The notes: generated by a model from the letters alone, not told the origin. A stretch of 64,000 nt of DNA from JAOPZW01 sp963707695 (GCA_963707695.1 CAVPQY010000006.1:62001-126000); one strand, 5' to 3'; positions 23,998-33,721 are shown, counted from the first letter of the stretch. Numbers and translations: made by a program.

Positions 23998-25467
23998 ATG
24001 GCGACTGCGACCGGAGCGACCCCGAAGAACGGCGGCAGGACGACGCGCCGGACGAAGCGCGCGGCGGCGGTGGCGCATTTGTCGGTGGCCGAACGCGTCG
24101 CGCGCGGCAAGGCGGCGCGACAAGAGGTCCCCCGCGACGCTCATGCGGTGTTCGCGCCGCTACCGACCCGGGCCGATCCGGTCGACGTGCTCGAGCGCCA
24201 GGCGACGACGCGCGTCCCGGAGCTGGTCCCGATCCGTTACGGGCGGATGCTGGTTTCGCCGTTCGCGTTCTACCGCGGTGCGGCGGCGATCATGGCCCAG
24301 GACCTCGCCGGAACGCCGCGGTCGGGGCTGACGGTGCAGTGCTGCGGGGATGCGCACCTGTCGAACTTCGGCGTGTTCGCCTCGCCGGAACGACGGCTGG
24401 TGTTCGACGTCAACGATTTCGACGAGACGCTCCCGGGTCCGTGGGAGTGGGACGTCAAGCGGCTGGCGGCGAGCATGATCGTCGCGGCGCGCGACAACGG
24501 CTACGACCCCAAGCACCAGGAGCGGATCGTGCTCGACACGGTCGGCCGGTACCGCGCGGCAATGGCTGAGTTCGCCGGGATGGAGCAACTCGTCGTGTGG
24601 TACTCGCGCCTGGATATCGAGAACGTGGTCAAGGACTACGGGGCGCAGTTCAAGCCGAAGCGCGTCAAGCGAACCGAGAAGGAGCTCGCGAAGGCCCGCA
24701 CGAAGGACAGCATGACGGCGTTCTCCAAGTTGACCCACGTCGTCGACGGTCAGCCACGCATCATCGACCAGTCGCCGCTGATCGTGCCCCTCGAGCAGCT
24801 CGCGGCCACGGAGGGCGGGCGAGATGAGCTATTCGACGAGCTCCGCGGGCTGGTGCGCGAGTACCGGGAGACGCTCGAGTTCGACCGGCGTGTGCTGCTG
24901 GAGCAGTTCGAGCTGGCGGACTTCGCCCGCAAGGTGGTGGGGGTCGGCAGCGTCGGCACCCGTGCCTGGATCGCGCTGTTCTTCGGCCGTGACGGTCAGG
25001 ACCCGTTGTTCCTGCAGATCAAGGAGGCGGACGCATCGGTGCTCGAGGAGTTCCTCGGCCCCAGCGAGTTCTCCAACCACGGCGAGCGAGTCGTCGTCGG
25101 GCAGCGGCTGATGCAGGCCGCCAGCGACATCTTCCTGGGCTGGCTGCACGTCGACGCGGGGATGGACGGCCGCCCCCGAGACTTCTACGTCCGCCAGCTC
25201 AAGGACTGGAAGGGCTCCGCGGAGATCGAGCAGATGGTCCCGAAGGGGATGGCCACGTACGGCAAGCTCTGCGGGTGGACGCTGGCCCGTGCCCACGCCC
25301 GCAGCGGCGACCGCATCGCGATCGCCTCCTACCTCGGCAACGGCACCAGCTTCGACCGCGCGATCCTCGAGTTCTCCATGGACTACGCCGAGCAGAACGA
25401 GCGCGACTACAAGGCGCTGAAGGGGGCGGTCGAGTCCGGAAGGGTCGCGGCTCAAACGGGCCTCTGA
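23998..25467 (+). CDS. DUF2252 family protein
   Basis: 489-residue cytosolic protein of the uncharacterised DUF2252 family, which has a kinase-like look. Conserved segments include CCGDAHLSNFGVFASPE and VFDVNDFDETLPGPWEWDVK, reminiscent of the HxN and DxD catalytic elements of aminoglycoside-phosphotransferase-like kinases. A basic Lys/Arg-rich N-terminus precedes SVAERVARGKAARQEVPR. Start ATG at 23998. Divergent from the ClC gene across a 267-bp gap that must hold both promoters. No substrate known for the family. Confidence 0.88.
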   Translation: MATATGATPKNGGRTTRRTKRAAAVAHLSVAERVARGKAARQEVPRDAHAVFAPLPTRADPVDVLERQATTRVPELVPIRYGRMLVSPFAFYRGAAAIMAQDLAGTPRSGLTVQCCGDAHLSNFGVFASPERRLVFDVNDFDETLPGPWEWDVKRLAASMIVAARDNGYDPKHQERIVLDTVGRYRAAMAEFAGMEQLVVWYSRLDIENVVKDYGAQFKPKRVKRTEKELAKARTKDSMTAFSKLTHVVDGQPRIIDQSPLIVPLEQLAATEGGRDELFDELRGLVREYRETLEFDRRVLLEQFELADFARKVVGVGSVGTRAWIALFFGRDGQDPLFLQIKEADASVLEEFLGPSEFSNHGERVVVGQRLMQAASDIFLGWLHVDAGMDGRPRDFYVRQLKDWKGSAEIEQMVPKGMATYGKLCGWTLARAHARSGDRIAIASYLGNGTSFDRAILEFSMDYAEQNERDYKALKGAVESGRVAAQTGL

Positions 25468-25553
25468 CCGACGTGCTCGTGAGACCTTCCCGTGGCCGGG
25501 CCCCTGGCTCGTCCGGGCGGGGCGAGCTGCTCGACGCGCTCGGCGAGTGGCGT

Positions 25554-25578
25554 GGCGGGTCCCGCCTGCGGGCCCGCC
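25554..25578. terminator. Strong hairpin near the island's right end
   Basis: GGCGGG (25554-25559) pairs with CCCGCC (25573-25578). After a one-base bulge CCCG pairs with CGGG around the loop CCTG. Lies 86 bp after the DUF2252 stop and 11 bp before the right repeat. Likely terminates the DUF2252 transcript; no T-run follows. Confidence 0.5.
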
Positions 25579-25588
25579 GGGTGACGCT

Positions 25589-25621
25589 CCTCCGCCCGCA
25601 TGCGAGGCGGTCCGCGTCCGG
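25589..25621 (+). repeat. Right attachment-site repeat (attR)
   Basis: Second copy of the 33-bp repeat from the tRNA-Leu(UAG) 3' end (32/33 identical to 21505-21537). No tRNA body precedes it; similarity stops abruptly at 25589. Marks the right boundary of the mini-island. Confidence 0.85.
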
Positions 25622-25645
25622 CGGATCCGGCTCTGGCGCTGCGGC

Positions 25646-26131
25646 TCAGCGCACGAGCCTGGCGCCGGCCGCGTCGAGGGCCGCCAGCAGGCGCGGCAGG
25701 GGCCGGGCGGCCACGGCCGCGGCGCCGCGCCACCGCGAGCGCCGCCGGGCGAGGCGGGGGCCGACGATCGCGGCGAACAGCGCGGAGCCCTGGAGCGGCC
25801 GCCCGTGCACGACGATCTCCGACACCCGCCCGAGGTCGTCGTGGCGCACGAGGTCGACGAGCTCGACGTCGCGCCCGCCGAGGCGCATCCGGAACGCGAG
25901 CACCTGGACGTCGCCGCCGTCGGCGACCGCCGTGTACTCGAGGTCCTCGAGGGCGCCGAGCAGCTCGGTCATCAGCTCGCCGACCTGGTCGCGGCCGCGG
26001 AAGGGGTGGGCGGTGACGGGGGAGCGCAGGACGACGTCGGGCGCGAAGGTGGCGACGAGCGCGGCCGGGTCGCGCGCCAGCATGGCGGCGCGCAGCGGCG
26101 CGGTCAGGTCGCGCTCGGGGAGCTGGAGCAT
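25646..26131 (-). CDS. SnoaL/NTF2-like domain protein
   Basis: 161-residue protein with a cone-fold (NTF2/SnoaL-like) domain in its first ~120 residues: start LLPERD-type helix, FAPDVVLRSPVTAHPFRGRD (about 28-47) and EIVVHGRPLQGSALFAAIVGP near the end. Such folds serve as small isomerases, hydrolases or ligand binders; no catalytic set is evident. The ATG at 26131 gives the family start; the longer frame would need a GTG and adds a basic tail. A C-terminal Arg/Ala-rich extension is unexplained. Just outside the island's right repeat. Confidence 0.7.
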   Translation of the reverse strand: MLQLPERDLTAPLRAAMLARDPAALVATFAPDVVLRSPVTAHPFRGRDQVGELMTELLGALEDLEYTAVADGGDVQVLAFRMRLGGRDVELVDLVRHDDLGRVSEIVVHGRPLQGSALFAAIVGPRLARRRSRWRGAAAVAARPLPRLLAALDAAGARLVR

Positions 26132-26179
26132 GGCCCTGCGCAGCGTCGCACGCGGCCGCGCCGCGCGCACGCGGGGCGG

Positions 26180-26563
26180 TCAGCCGGCGGCGCCGGCGTC
26201 GGCGAGCTCGAACCAGACGTGCGTGCTGCCCTCGTACACGCCCCACCGGCTCGCCAGTCGGTCGACGAGGTGCAGCCCGAAGCCGCCGGCCTCGCCGGGC
26301 GCAGCGGCCATCCTCAGCTCGCTCGTCGGGTCGCCGTCGTCGACGACCTCGCCGCGCACGGAGGTCGGGCTCTCCACCGTGAGCCGGACCTTCACGGGCC
26401 TCCCGGGGCCGTACTTCACCGCGTTCGTGACGAGCTCGGTGACGACGAGGCGCAGGTCCGCGAGCAGCTCCTCGGACACGCGGTCGCCGAGCCGGCGCGT
26501 GACGGTCTCACGCGCGGCGGCCGGCGCGCCGAGGTCGGGGCGGAAGGTCAGCTCGATGCGCAG
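26180..26563 (-). CDS. ATP-binding anti-sigma-factor-type protein (HATPase), probable CTG start
   Basis: RsbW/SpoIIAB-like kinase domain that usually binds and inhibits a sigma factor or its antagonist. Visible boxes: LRLVVTELVTNAVKYGPG (N-box), VVDDGDP (G1) and GGFGLHLVDRLASRWG (G2). The domain's first strand (RIELTFRPDLGAPAAAR) lies upstream of the only ordinary start, a GTG at 26479 that would delete it. No ATG, GTG or TTG exists between that strand and the upstream stop, so a CTG at 26563, with GGGAGGGAG before it, is the best start. No sigma-factor partner is adjacent. Confidence 0.65.
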   Translation of the reverse strand: MRIELTFRPDLGAPAAARETVTRRLGDRVSEELLADLRLVVTELVTNAVKYGPGRPVKVRLTVESPTSVRGEVVDDGDPTSELRMAAAPGEAGGFGLHLVDRLASRWGVYEGSTHVWFELADAGAAG

Positions 26564-26635
26564 AGCGTCCCAGGCTCCCTCCCGCGGCGTCGCGGCGCAA
26601 GCCCGCGCCGGCCGGGCCTGGCGCGATCCCGCGCC

Positions 26636-26917
26636 TCACCCACGCCGCATGAGGCGTCCCACGGCGGCCATGAGCTCCTCGGTCCGCTCGTCGCGCTCGC
26701 CGTCCTGCGCATCGATGACGCAGTGGCGGGCGTGATCGTCGAGCAGGCCGAGAGCGACCTTGTCGAGCGCCGCCTGCACCGCCGAGATCTGCGTGAGGAC
26801 GTCGATGCAGTAGCGGTCGTCCGCCACCATCCCCTGAACGCCGCGGACCTGCCCCTCGATGCGGCGCAGCCGCGCCTGGAGCTGGTCCTTCGTCGCCGTG
26901 TACCCGCGCGTCTCCAT
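26636..26917 (-). CDS. CsoR/FrmR-family metal- or formaldehyde-sensing repressor
   Basis: 93-residue all-helical repressor. The copper-binding trio of CsoR is present at the expected positions: Cys37 (DRYCIDV), His62 and Cys66 (DDHARHC). Helix 1 has the family sequence RLRRIEGQVRGVQGMV. This predicts Cu(I)-responsive derepression rather than nickel or formaldehyde sensing. ATG start. The gene's own promoter carries a G-tract palindrome just upstream, so it is probably autoregulated. No copper exporter or chaperone gene lies next to it. Confidence 0.9.
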   Translation of the reverse strand: METRGYTATKDQLQARLRRIEGQVRGVQGMVADDRYCIDVLTQISAVQAALDKVALGLLDDHARHCVIDAQDGERDERTEELMAAVGRLMRRG

Positions 26918-26927
26918 GGCTCGAGTG

Positions 26928-26945
26928 TACTCCCCCGGGGGGGTA
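26928..26945. promoter_or_regulatory. CsoR-type palindromic operator
   Basis: TACTCCCCCGGGGGGGTA is a near-perfect palindrome with the TAC-C(n)G(n)-GTA layout of CsoR operators. It lies 11 bp upstream of the csoR-like ATG and 75 bp before the divergent patatin gene, so it could control both. Confidence 0.75.
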
Positions 26946-27019
26946 TAGAAGTGCGACGTCGTGTCGCTGAGGCCGACCGTCGCGGTGCATCGCACCGGCA
27001 TCCGGGGTAGGGTCGGCCG

Positions 27020-28057
27020 ATGAAGGTGGGGCTCGTCCTGGGGGCCGGCGGCGTCGTCGGTGCCTCGTGGCTGATCGGAGCGCTCGACGCGCTCGAGTCG
27101 GAGACCGGCTGGCGCGCGTCGTCCGCCGACCACATCGTCGGCACGTCGGCGGGCTCGGCGGTGGGCGCGATCCTCGCCGCCGGGATCGAGGCGCCGTTCA
27201 TGGCGGCCTACGCGGCCGGCCGGACGTTGGAGGGCTTCGCGGAGGCGGAGGAGCGCGCGGAGAGCCTCGTCACCCGCATCACCGGGTCCGAGCTGCGCCT
27301 GCATCGTGCCCTGCCGCCCATCGGACCCGGCTCCTGGCGGCTGGCCGCCTCGAGCCTCCTGCACCCCCAGCGCCACGCGCCGGCCGCGGTCCTGGCCGGC
27401 TGGCTCCCGCGGGGGTTCGTCTCGACCTCACCGGTCCGCGAGCTCGTCGAGCGCTTCGTCCCCGGCACCTGGCCCGACCACCCGCGCTACTGGGCGGTCG
27501 CGGCCGACTACGGGAGCGGCAGGCGCGTCGCCTTCGGCCGCGCCGGCGCGCCGGAGACGCGGGCGGCGGACGCCGTTGCGGCCTCCTGCGCCATCCCCGG
27601 CTGGTACCACCCCGTGAAGATCGCGGGGAGGCGGTACGTCGACGGCGGGATCTGCTCGGCGTCGAACCTCGACCTGCTGTGCGGCACCGACGTCGACCTG
27701 GTCGTCTGCCTGAACCCGATGTCCTCGATGGCGCAGGCCGCCGGCGGGTCCCCCGCCGACCGCTTCGCCGGCCTCATGCGCGCGCAGAGCGGACGGCGCC
27801 TGGGGCACGAGGCGCGCAAGCTGCGCGCGGAGGGCAAGCGCGTCGTCGTCGTCCAGCCGACCGAGGAGGACGTCGCGCTGATGGGCGTCAACCTCATGAA
27901 CGGCCGCCGGCGCGTGGCCGTCCTCGAGCAGGCCCGGAAGTCCGCGGCGCTGACGCTGCGCCGGCTGCGCGCGGAGGACGTGCCGCTGCCCGGGCGCTCG
28001 CGCGCCCGTCGCGGGTCCGCCGCGCCGGCGCGCGGCGCCGCTGGGCGCGCCGCCTAG
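27020..28057 (+). CDS. Patatin-like phospholipase
   Basis: 345-residue lipid acyl hydrolase of the patatin family with a Ser-Asp dyad. Oxyanion-hole GAGGVVG (8-14), nucleophile Ser43 in GTSAGS, and catalytic Asp208 in the DGG motif. No signal peptide, so it acts in the cytoplasm or at the inner membrane face. A basic, Ala-rich C-terminal tail (about 320-345) may bind membranes. ATG start. Divergent from the CsoR-type gene across 102 bp containing the G-tract operator. Confidence 0.9.
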   Translation: MKVGLVLGAGGVVGASWLIGALDALESETGWRASSADHIVGTSAGSAVGAILAAGIEAPFMAAYAAGRTLEGFAEAEERAESLVTRITGSELRLHRALPPIGPGSWRLAASSLLHPQRHAPAAVLAGWLPRGFVSTSPVRELVERFVPGTWPDHPRYWAVAADYGSGRRVAFGRAGAPETRAADAVAASCAIPGWYHPVKIAGRRYVDGGICSASNLDLLCGTDVDLVVCLNPMSSMAQAAGGSPADRFAGLMRAQSGRRLGHEARKLRAEGKRVVVVQPTEEDVALMGVNLMNGRRRVAVLEQARKSAALTLRRLRAEDVPLPGRSRARRGSAAPARGAAGRAA

Positions 28058-28082
28058 CGCCGACCTACAATGCCCCTGTCCA

Positions 28083-28154
28083 GGGGGAATGAGTTAACGG
28101 CTATGCGCGCGGTCTCCAAAACCGTGAATCTGGGTTCGAATCCCAGTTCCCCCG
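28083..28154 (+). tRNA. tRNA-Trp (CCA) with weak D-stem
   Basis: 72-nt tRNA: acceptor GGGGGAA/TTCCCCC, discriminator G. Anticodon loop CTCCAAA in stem GCGGT/ACCGT gives CCA. T-arm CTGGG-TTCGAAT-CCCAG is perfect. The D-stem is poor: AGTT against TGCG gives one Watson-Crick pair and one G-U. TACAAT at 28065 could be its -10 box. Confidence 0.88.
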
Positions 28155-28178
28155 CTGCCGGCGACGGCGGACCTGCGC

Positions 28179-30920
<2,742 letters not shown>

Positions 30921-30926
30921 GAGCCG

Positions 30927-30945
30927 GCGGCCCGGAGGGGGCCGC
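30927..30945 (+). terminator. Hairpin after ppc
   Basis: GCGGCCC (30927-30933) pairs with GGGCCGC (30939-30945) around GGAGG, 7 bp past the ppc stop. No T-tract. The following ~210 bp to the SDR gene show no convincing ORF. Confidence 0.5.
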
Positions 30946-31156
30946 ACCCGGGTCGCGCGCGCGGGCGGGCGGAGCGAGCGCCGCGGCCGGAGGAATGGCC
31001 GCGGCGCGCCCCGATCGAGGTCCGCGGCGGAGGAGAGGGAGTTGCCGCGGATGCCGGCGGGCCGATCTCGTCCCGCCGGTGACCACTCCAGCACCCGCGG
31101 GCCGGGAGGTCGTCACGATCCTGAGAACGGCGGCCGGGCACTAGGGTCCGGACGCG

Positions 31157-32002
31157 ATGGCCCCCGCGTCGGAGATCTTCGCGCCCGACCTGCTCCGCGA
31201 CCGCGTCGCGCTCGTGACCGGCGGCGGGACGAACCTCGGGCGCGAGGCGGCCCGCGAGCTGCTGGCCTGCGGCGCGCGCGTCGTCGTCGCCGGCCGCCGC
31301 CCGGACGTCCTCGAGGAGGCCGTCGCCGACCTGGGGGAGGGGGCGACCGCCGTCGCCGGGGACGTGCGCGATCCTGCCGCCGCGGCCGCGATCGCCGCCG
31401 CGCCGCTCGAGCGCCACGGCCGCCTCGACGTCCTCGTGAACAACGCCGGGGGCCAGTACTTCGTGCCCGCCGAGGACATCAGCGCCAAGGGCTGGGCCGC
31501 CGTGCGCCGCCTGAACGTCGGCGGGACCGTGACGATGACGCGCGCGGCGCTCGACGCGGGCCTCGGCGCGGCCGGTGAGGGCGGGGCGATCGTCCACGTG
31601 ACCGTCTCGCCCCACCACGGGATGCCGGCGATGGCGCACACCGGCGCGGCGCGGGCCGCGGTCGAGGCCTACGGCCGCGAGCTGGCGGCCGAGCTGGCGC
31701 CCCGCGGCATCGCCGTGGTGAGCGCGGCGATCGGCCGCTTCGCGACCGAGTCGCTGAAGAAGTACCCCGAGGTCGTCCAGGCGGGCGCGGCCCGCGGCGT
31801 CCCGCTGCAGCGGCTGGGGGAGATGCGCGAGTTCGCCTGGCTCGTGGCCCTGCTCGCCTCGCCGGTCGGCCGCGCGCTCAGCGGCTCGGTGGTCACGCTC
31901 GACGGCGGGCTCGACGACTTCCCGGGACCGTGGCCGCCGCCGGGCCTCGCCGGCGACGACGGCGACGTGCCCACCGAGGACCGCCGCCCGGCGCCCTCCT
32001 GA
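31157..32002 (+). CDS. Short-chain dehydrogenase/reductase, PECR-like
   Basis: 281-residue Rossmann oxidoreductase: NAD(P) loop TGGGTNLG, NNAGG after strand 4, and C-terminal LDGG. The usual YxxxK catalytic pair is replaced: the segment reads MAHTGAARAAVEAYG, so His and Arg occupy those positions. The same H-x-GAARA wording occurs in peroxisomal trans-2-enoyl-CoA reductase-like SDRs, so enoyl-CoA reduction is more likely than alcohol dehydrogenation. ATG start; ends just before tRNA-Gly. Confidence 0.82.
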   Translation: MAPASEIFAPDLLRDRVALVTGGGTNLGREAARELLACGARVVVAGRRPDVLEEAVADLGEGATAVAGDVRDPAAAAAIAAAPLERHGRLDVLVNNAGGQYFVPAEDISAKGWAAVRRLNVGGTVTMTRAALDAGLGAAGEGGAIVHVTVSPHHGMPAMAHTGAARAAVEAYGRELAAELAPRGIAVVSAAIGRFATESLKKYPEVVQAGAARGVPLQRLGEMREFAWLVALLASPVGRALSGSVVTLDGGLDDFPGPWPPPGLAGDDGDVPTEDRRPAPS

Positions 32003-32028
32003 GGTACCCTGCGGGCACAGACGGACTG

Positions 32029-32099
32029 GCGGGCGAAGTGTTGTGGTTGCACAGGAGCCTTCCAAGCTCCGAGGGCGGGTTCGATTCCCGTCGCCCGCT
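32029..32099 (+). tRNA. tRNA-Gly (UCC), A8/U14 variant
   Basis: 71 nt: acceptor GCGGGCG/CGCCCGC, discriminator T. Anticodon loop CTTCCAA in stem GGAGC/GCTCC gives TCC. D-stem GTGT/GCAC, T-arm GCGGG-TTCGATT-CCCGT. Position 8 is A and position 14 is T, inverse of the near-universal U8-A14. Confidence 0.93.
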
Positions 32100-32112
32100 C
32101 TGACGGGCACCA

Positions 32113-32186
32113 CGGGGAGTGGCGCAGTCTGGTAGCGCACCCGGCTGGGGGCCGGGCGGTCGCAGGTTCAAATCCTGTCTCCCCGA
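32113..32186 (+). tRNA. tRNA-Pro (GGG)
   Basis: 74 nt: acceptor CGGGGAG/CTCCCCG, discriminator A. Anticodon loop CTGGGGG in stem CCCGG/CCGGG gives GGG. D-arm GCGC-AGTCTGGTA-GCGC, T-arm GCAGG-TTCAAAT-CCTGT. Its last 13 bases recur at 34647, a possible attachment site. Confidence 0.95.
32174..32186 (+). repeat. Candidate att repeat at tRNA-Pro 3' end
   Basis: CCTGTCTCCCCGA, ending exactly at the discriminator base; exact copy at 34647-34659. The upstream T-stem half GCAGG is also kept in register at both sites (32162-32166 and 34635-34639). Confidence 0.45.
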
Positions 32187-32290
32187 TTTACGAAAGCCCT
32201 GCAAAGCGCGGGTCTCGTCCGCACCAGCGCTATCACCTTCCAGGCGGTGGCGGAAGCGCGCTCGGTCGGACCACATCGGGTCGCAATCGA

Positions 32291-32839
32291 CTAGCCCTGG
32301 CCTGGTGCCAGCATCTCGATGCCGTAGTCCGGCGCCTTCGCCGCCGCGCGCTCTAGCCGGTTTCGGCGCTCGGCGTCACTGAGCTCGGGCGCCGGCGAGG
32401 TCCGGGTCGGAACTGGGTCGCCGAACTCGGCGAAGAAGCTCTCGAGGCCGGCGGGCGCGACGGTGCACAGCAGTCTCGCCGCCACGTCCGCCGTGTTGCG
32501 GAAGGCGTGGGGTGCGTTGGCCGGGATGTTCGCTGAATCCCCAGCCTCCAATCGGACCGGTGGAAGGTCGCGCAGATGCACCTCTATCGAGCCCGCCAAC
32601 ACCCGGAAGCATTCCTCGAAGGCGTGACGGTGCGGCGGAGGCCCGCCACCCGGCGGAATGAGCATGTCGAGCATCGCGAAGCGGCCGGCGGTCTGCTCAC
32701 CCGACAGCAGCACGGTGTAGGTGTCGCCGACAACCGCGAGGTGGACGAGCGCCTCGTCGTCGGAACGCGCGATCGCGAGCTCGCGCGTTGGATCATCGGG
32801 TGCCAGGGGCGACGTAGTTCCAACTGGCGGGTTGTTCAT
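32291..32839 (-). CDS. Cupin-domain protein
   Basis: 182-residue single-cupin protein. Motif 1 reads PGGGPPPHRHAFEECFRVLAG (metal ligands His, His, Glu), and motif 2 GDSANIPANAPHAFRN supplies the last His. A metal ion is therefore expected; the reaction (dioxygenase, isomerase or sensor) is not readable. A C-terminal helical tail of ~50 residues follows the barrel. ATG start. Third gene of the leftward group that begins at the dyad at 33.7 kb. Confidence 0.85.
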   Translation of the reverse strand: MNNPPVGTTSPLAPDDPTRELAIARSDDEALVHLAVVGDTYTVLLSGEQTAGRFAMLDMLIPPGGGPPPHRHAFEECFRVLAGSIEVHLRDLPPVRLEAGDSANIPANAPHAFRNTADVAARLLCTVAPAGLESFFAEFGDPVPTRTSPAPELSDAERRNRLERAAAKAPDYGIEMLAPGQG

Positions 32840-33124
32840 CTTGGTCCTTCCTGTGGGCGATCGGATGGTTCCGCGTCGTGATGACCTCGGCGGGCTCCCG
32901 GCTCGACGACCGCCTCGCAGCGGTCAGGCTGCGGAGAGCGCGACGCACAGCGCGAGGGCGAGGGTCTGCAGCGCGACGGCGAGGTCGAGTCGCGCCTGCA
33001 ATGGCTCGCGCGCAGGCGCTCGCCGGCCTGGCGTCGGGCAGGCCGCTCACCCGTTCGCGGAACACGCCAGCGCCGTCCATGCGTCATCTGTCGGCAGCGG
33101 AGTCCGATCATCGGCTGGGTTCGT

Positions 33125-33487
33125 TCATGCCAGCGCGAGAACGAGGCCCGCAGCGACGAGCAGTGCCGCTGTGAGCCCGTGGACACCCAAGGCCTTGGAG
33201 AGCTTCCCGCCGTTCGTGAGGACGATCAGGCCGTCCGCGGTCGGGGTGATCGCCGCGGCGACGAGCACCCAGCCGAGCGTCGTGCGACCTGCGGACGCCC
33301 AGGCCACGAGCGGCACCACCCCGGAGGTGATGTCGCGGGCTCCCTTGATCTCGGTGAGACCGCGGAGGTTGCCTGCGGCGATACCGAAGTCGAGGGTCGC
33401 CTGGCGGGGCTGAAGGATGAAGCGAACGCCGAGGACGATGATCGCGACACAGGCGATGAGTCCGACCAGGAGAGCGGCAAGATGCAT
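33125..33487 (-). CDS. DUF4267 small membrane protein
   Basis: 120 residues, about four hydrophobic helices. The family pattern is visible: FILQPRQATLDFGI after helix 1, EIKGARDITSGVVPLVAW, ITPTADGLIVLTNGG and KALGVHGLTAALL. Function of the family is unknown. The ATG at 33487 is preceded by AAAGGA. It starts 32 bp after the stop of the small ORF upstream, so the two likely share the promoter controlled by the TetR dyad. Confidence 0.82.
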   Translation of the reverse strand: MHLAALLVGLIACVAIIVLGVRFILQPRQATLDFGIAAGNLRGLTEIKGARDITSGVVPLVAWASAGRTTLGWVLVAAAITPTADGLIVLTNGGKLSKALGVHGLTAALLVAAGLVLALA

Positions 33488-33519
33488 GAGTGTGCGTCCT
33501 TTCGGGCTCGTGCGGGGCG

Positions 33520-33663
33520 CTAGGTCCGCTTGACCGCGGAGAGGACCGACGCCGCATGGACCGTTCCGTGGGTGCGCGCGGCGGCCAGGTCGCCGGAGCT
33601 GCGAGCGTGCGCGGGCAGGCGAGTGGACGTTGCCGGCTCGGGAGCATCGCTGCGGTGCGTCAT
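33520..33663 (-). CDS. Small 47-residue ORF with strong ribosome site
   Basis: Not recognised. The 47-codon frame begins with ATG at 33663 preceded by GAGGAG six bases upstream, an almost ideal Shine-Dalgarno site, and ends 32 bp before the DUF4267 start. The product is soluble and rich in Ala, Ser, Thr, His and Arg, with no motif. Its position right after the TetR dyad and before DUF4267 suggests a leader peptide or small partner protein. Confidence 0.5.
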   Translation of the reverse strand: MTHRSDAPEPATSTRLPAHARSSGDLAAARTHGTVHAASVLSAVKRT

Positions 33664-33700
33664 GACATCTCCTCGTCAAGGCTGACGGCCGTTCCAAGAT

Positions 33701-33721
33701 TACGGATACAATGTAGCCGAA
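33701..33721. promoter_or_regulatory. 21-bp TetR-type dyad operator
   Basis: TACGGATACAATGTAGCCGAA matches its reverse complement at 16 of 20 flanking positions (TnCGGnTACA-n-TGTAnCCGnA). It lies between the divergent small ORF/DUF4267/cupin group and the TetR gene, 37 bp and 52 bp from their starts. It is the likely binding site of that TetR. Confidence 0.72.

Larger units (their letters stand above)
21505..25621. mobile_element. ~4.1 kb tRNA-Leu-bounded mini-island, no integrase
   Basis: The segment between the two 33-bp repeats holds three genes: a GAP-family membrane protein, a ClC channel and a DUF2252 protein. Codon use differs from the flanks, with frequent A/T third positions (for example ACA, CCA, GGT, GAT, TCA in the first codons of the ClC gene). 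No integrase, transposase or replication gene is visible, so it was moved in trans or has lost its recombinase. The intact tRNA lies at the left end, as usual for integration that restores the tRNA. Confidence 0.75.

Noticed and set aside
28057..28083. TACAAT at 28065 as a tRNA-Trp promoter
   Set aside because: Plausible -10 box, but no convincing -35 hexamer at proper spacing; noted in the tRNA entry only.
32924..33040. Short hydrophobic leftward ORF end between DUF4267 and the cupin
   Set aside because: Only about 25 hydrophobic residues with no proper start; could be a remnant but not supportable as a gene.
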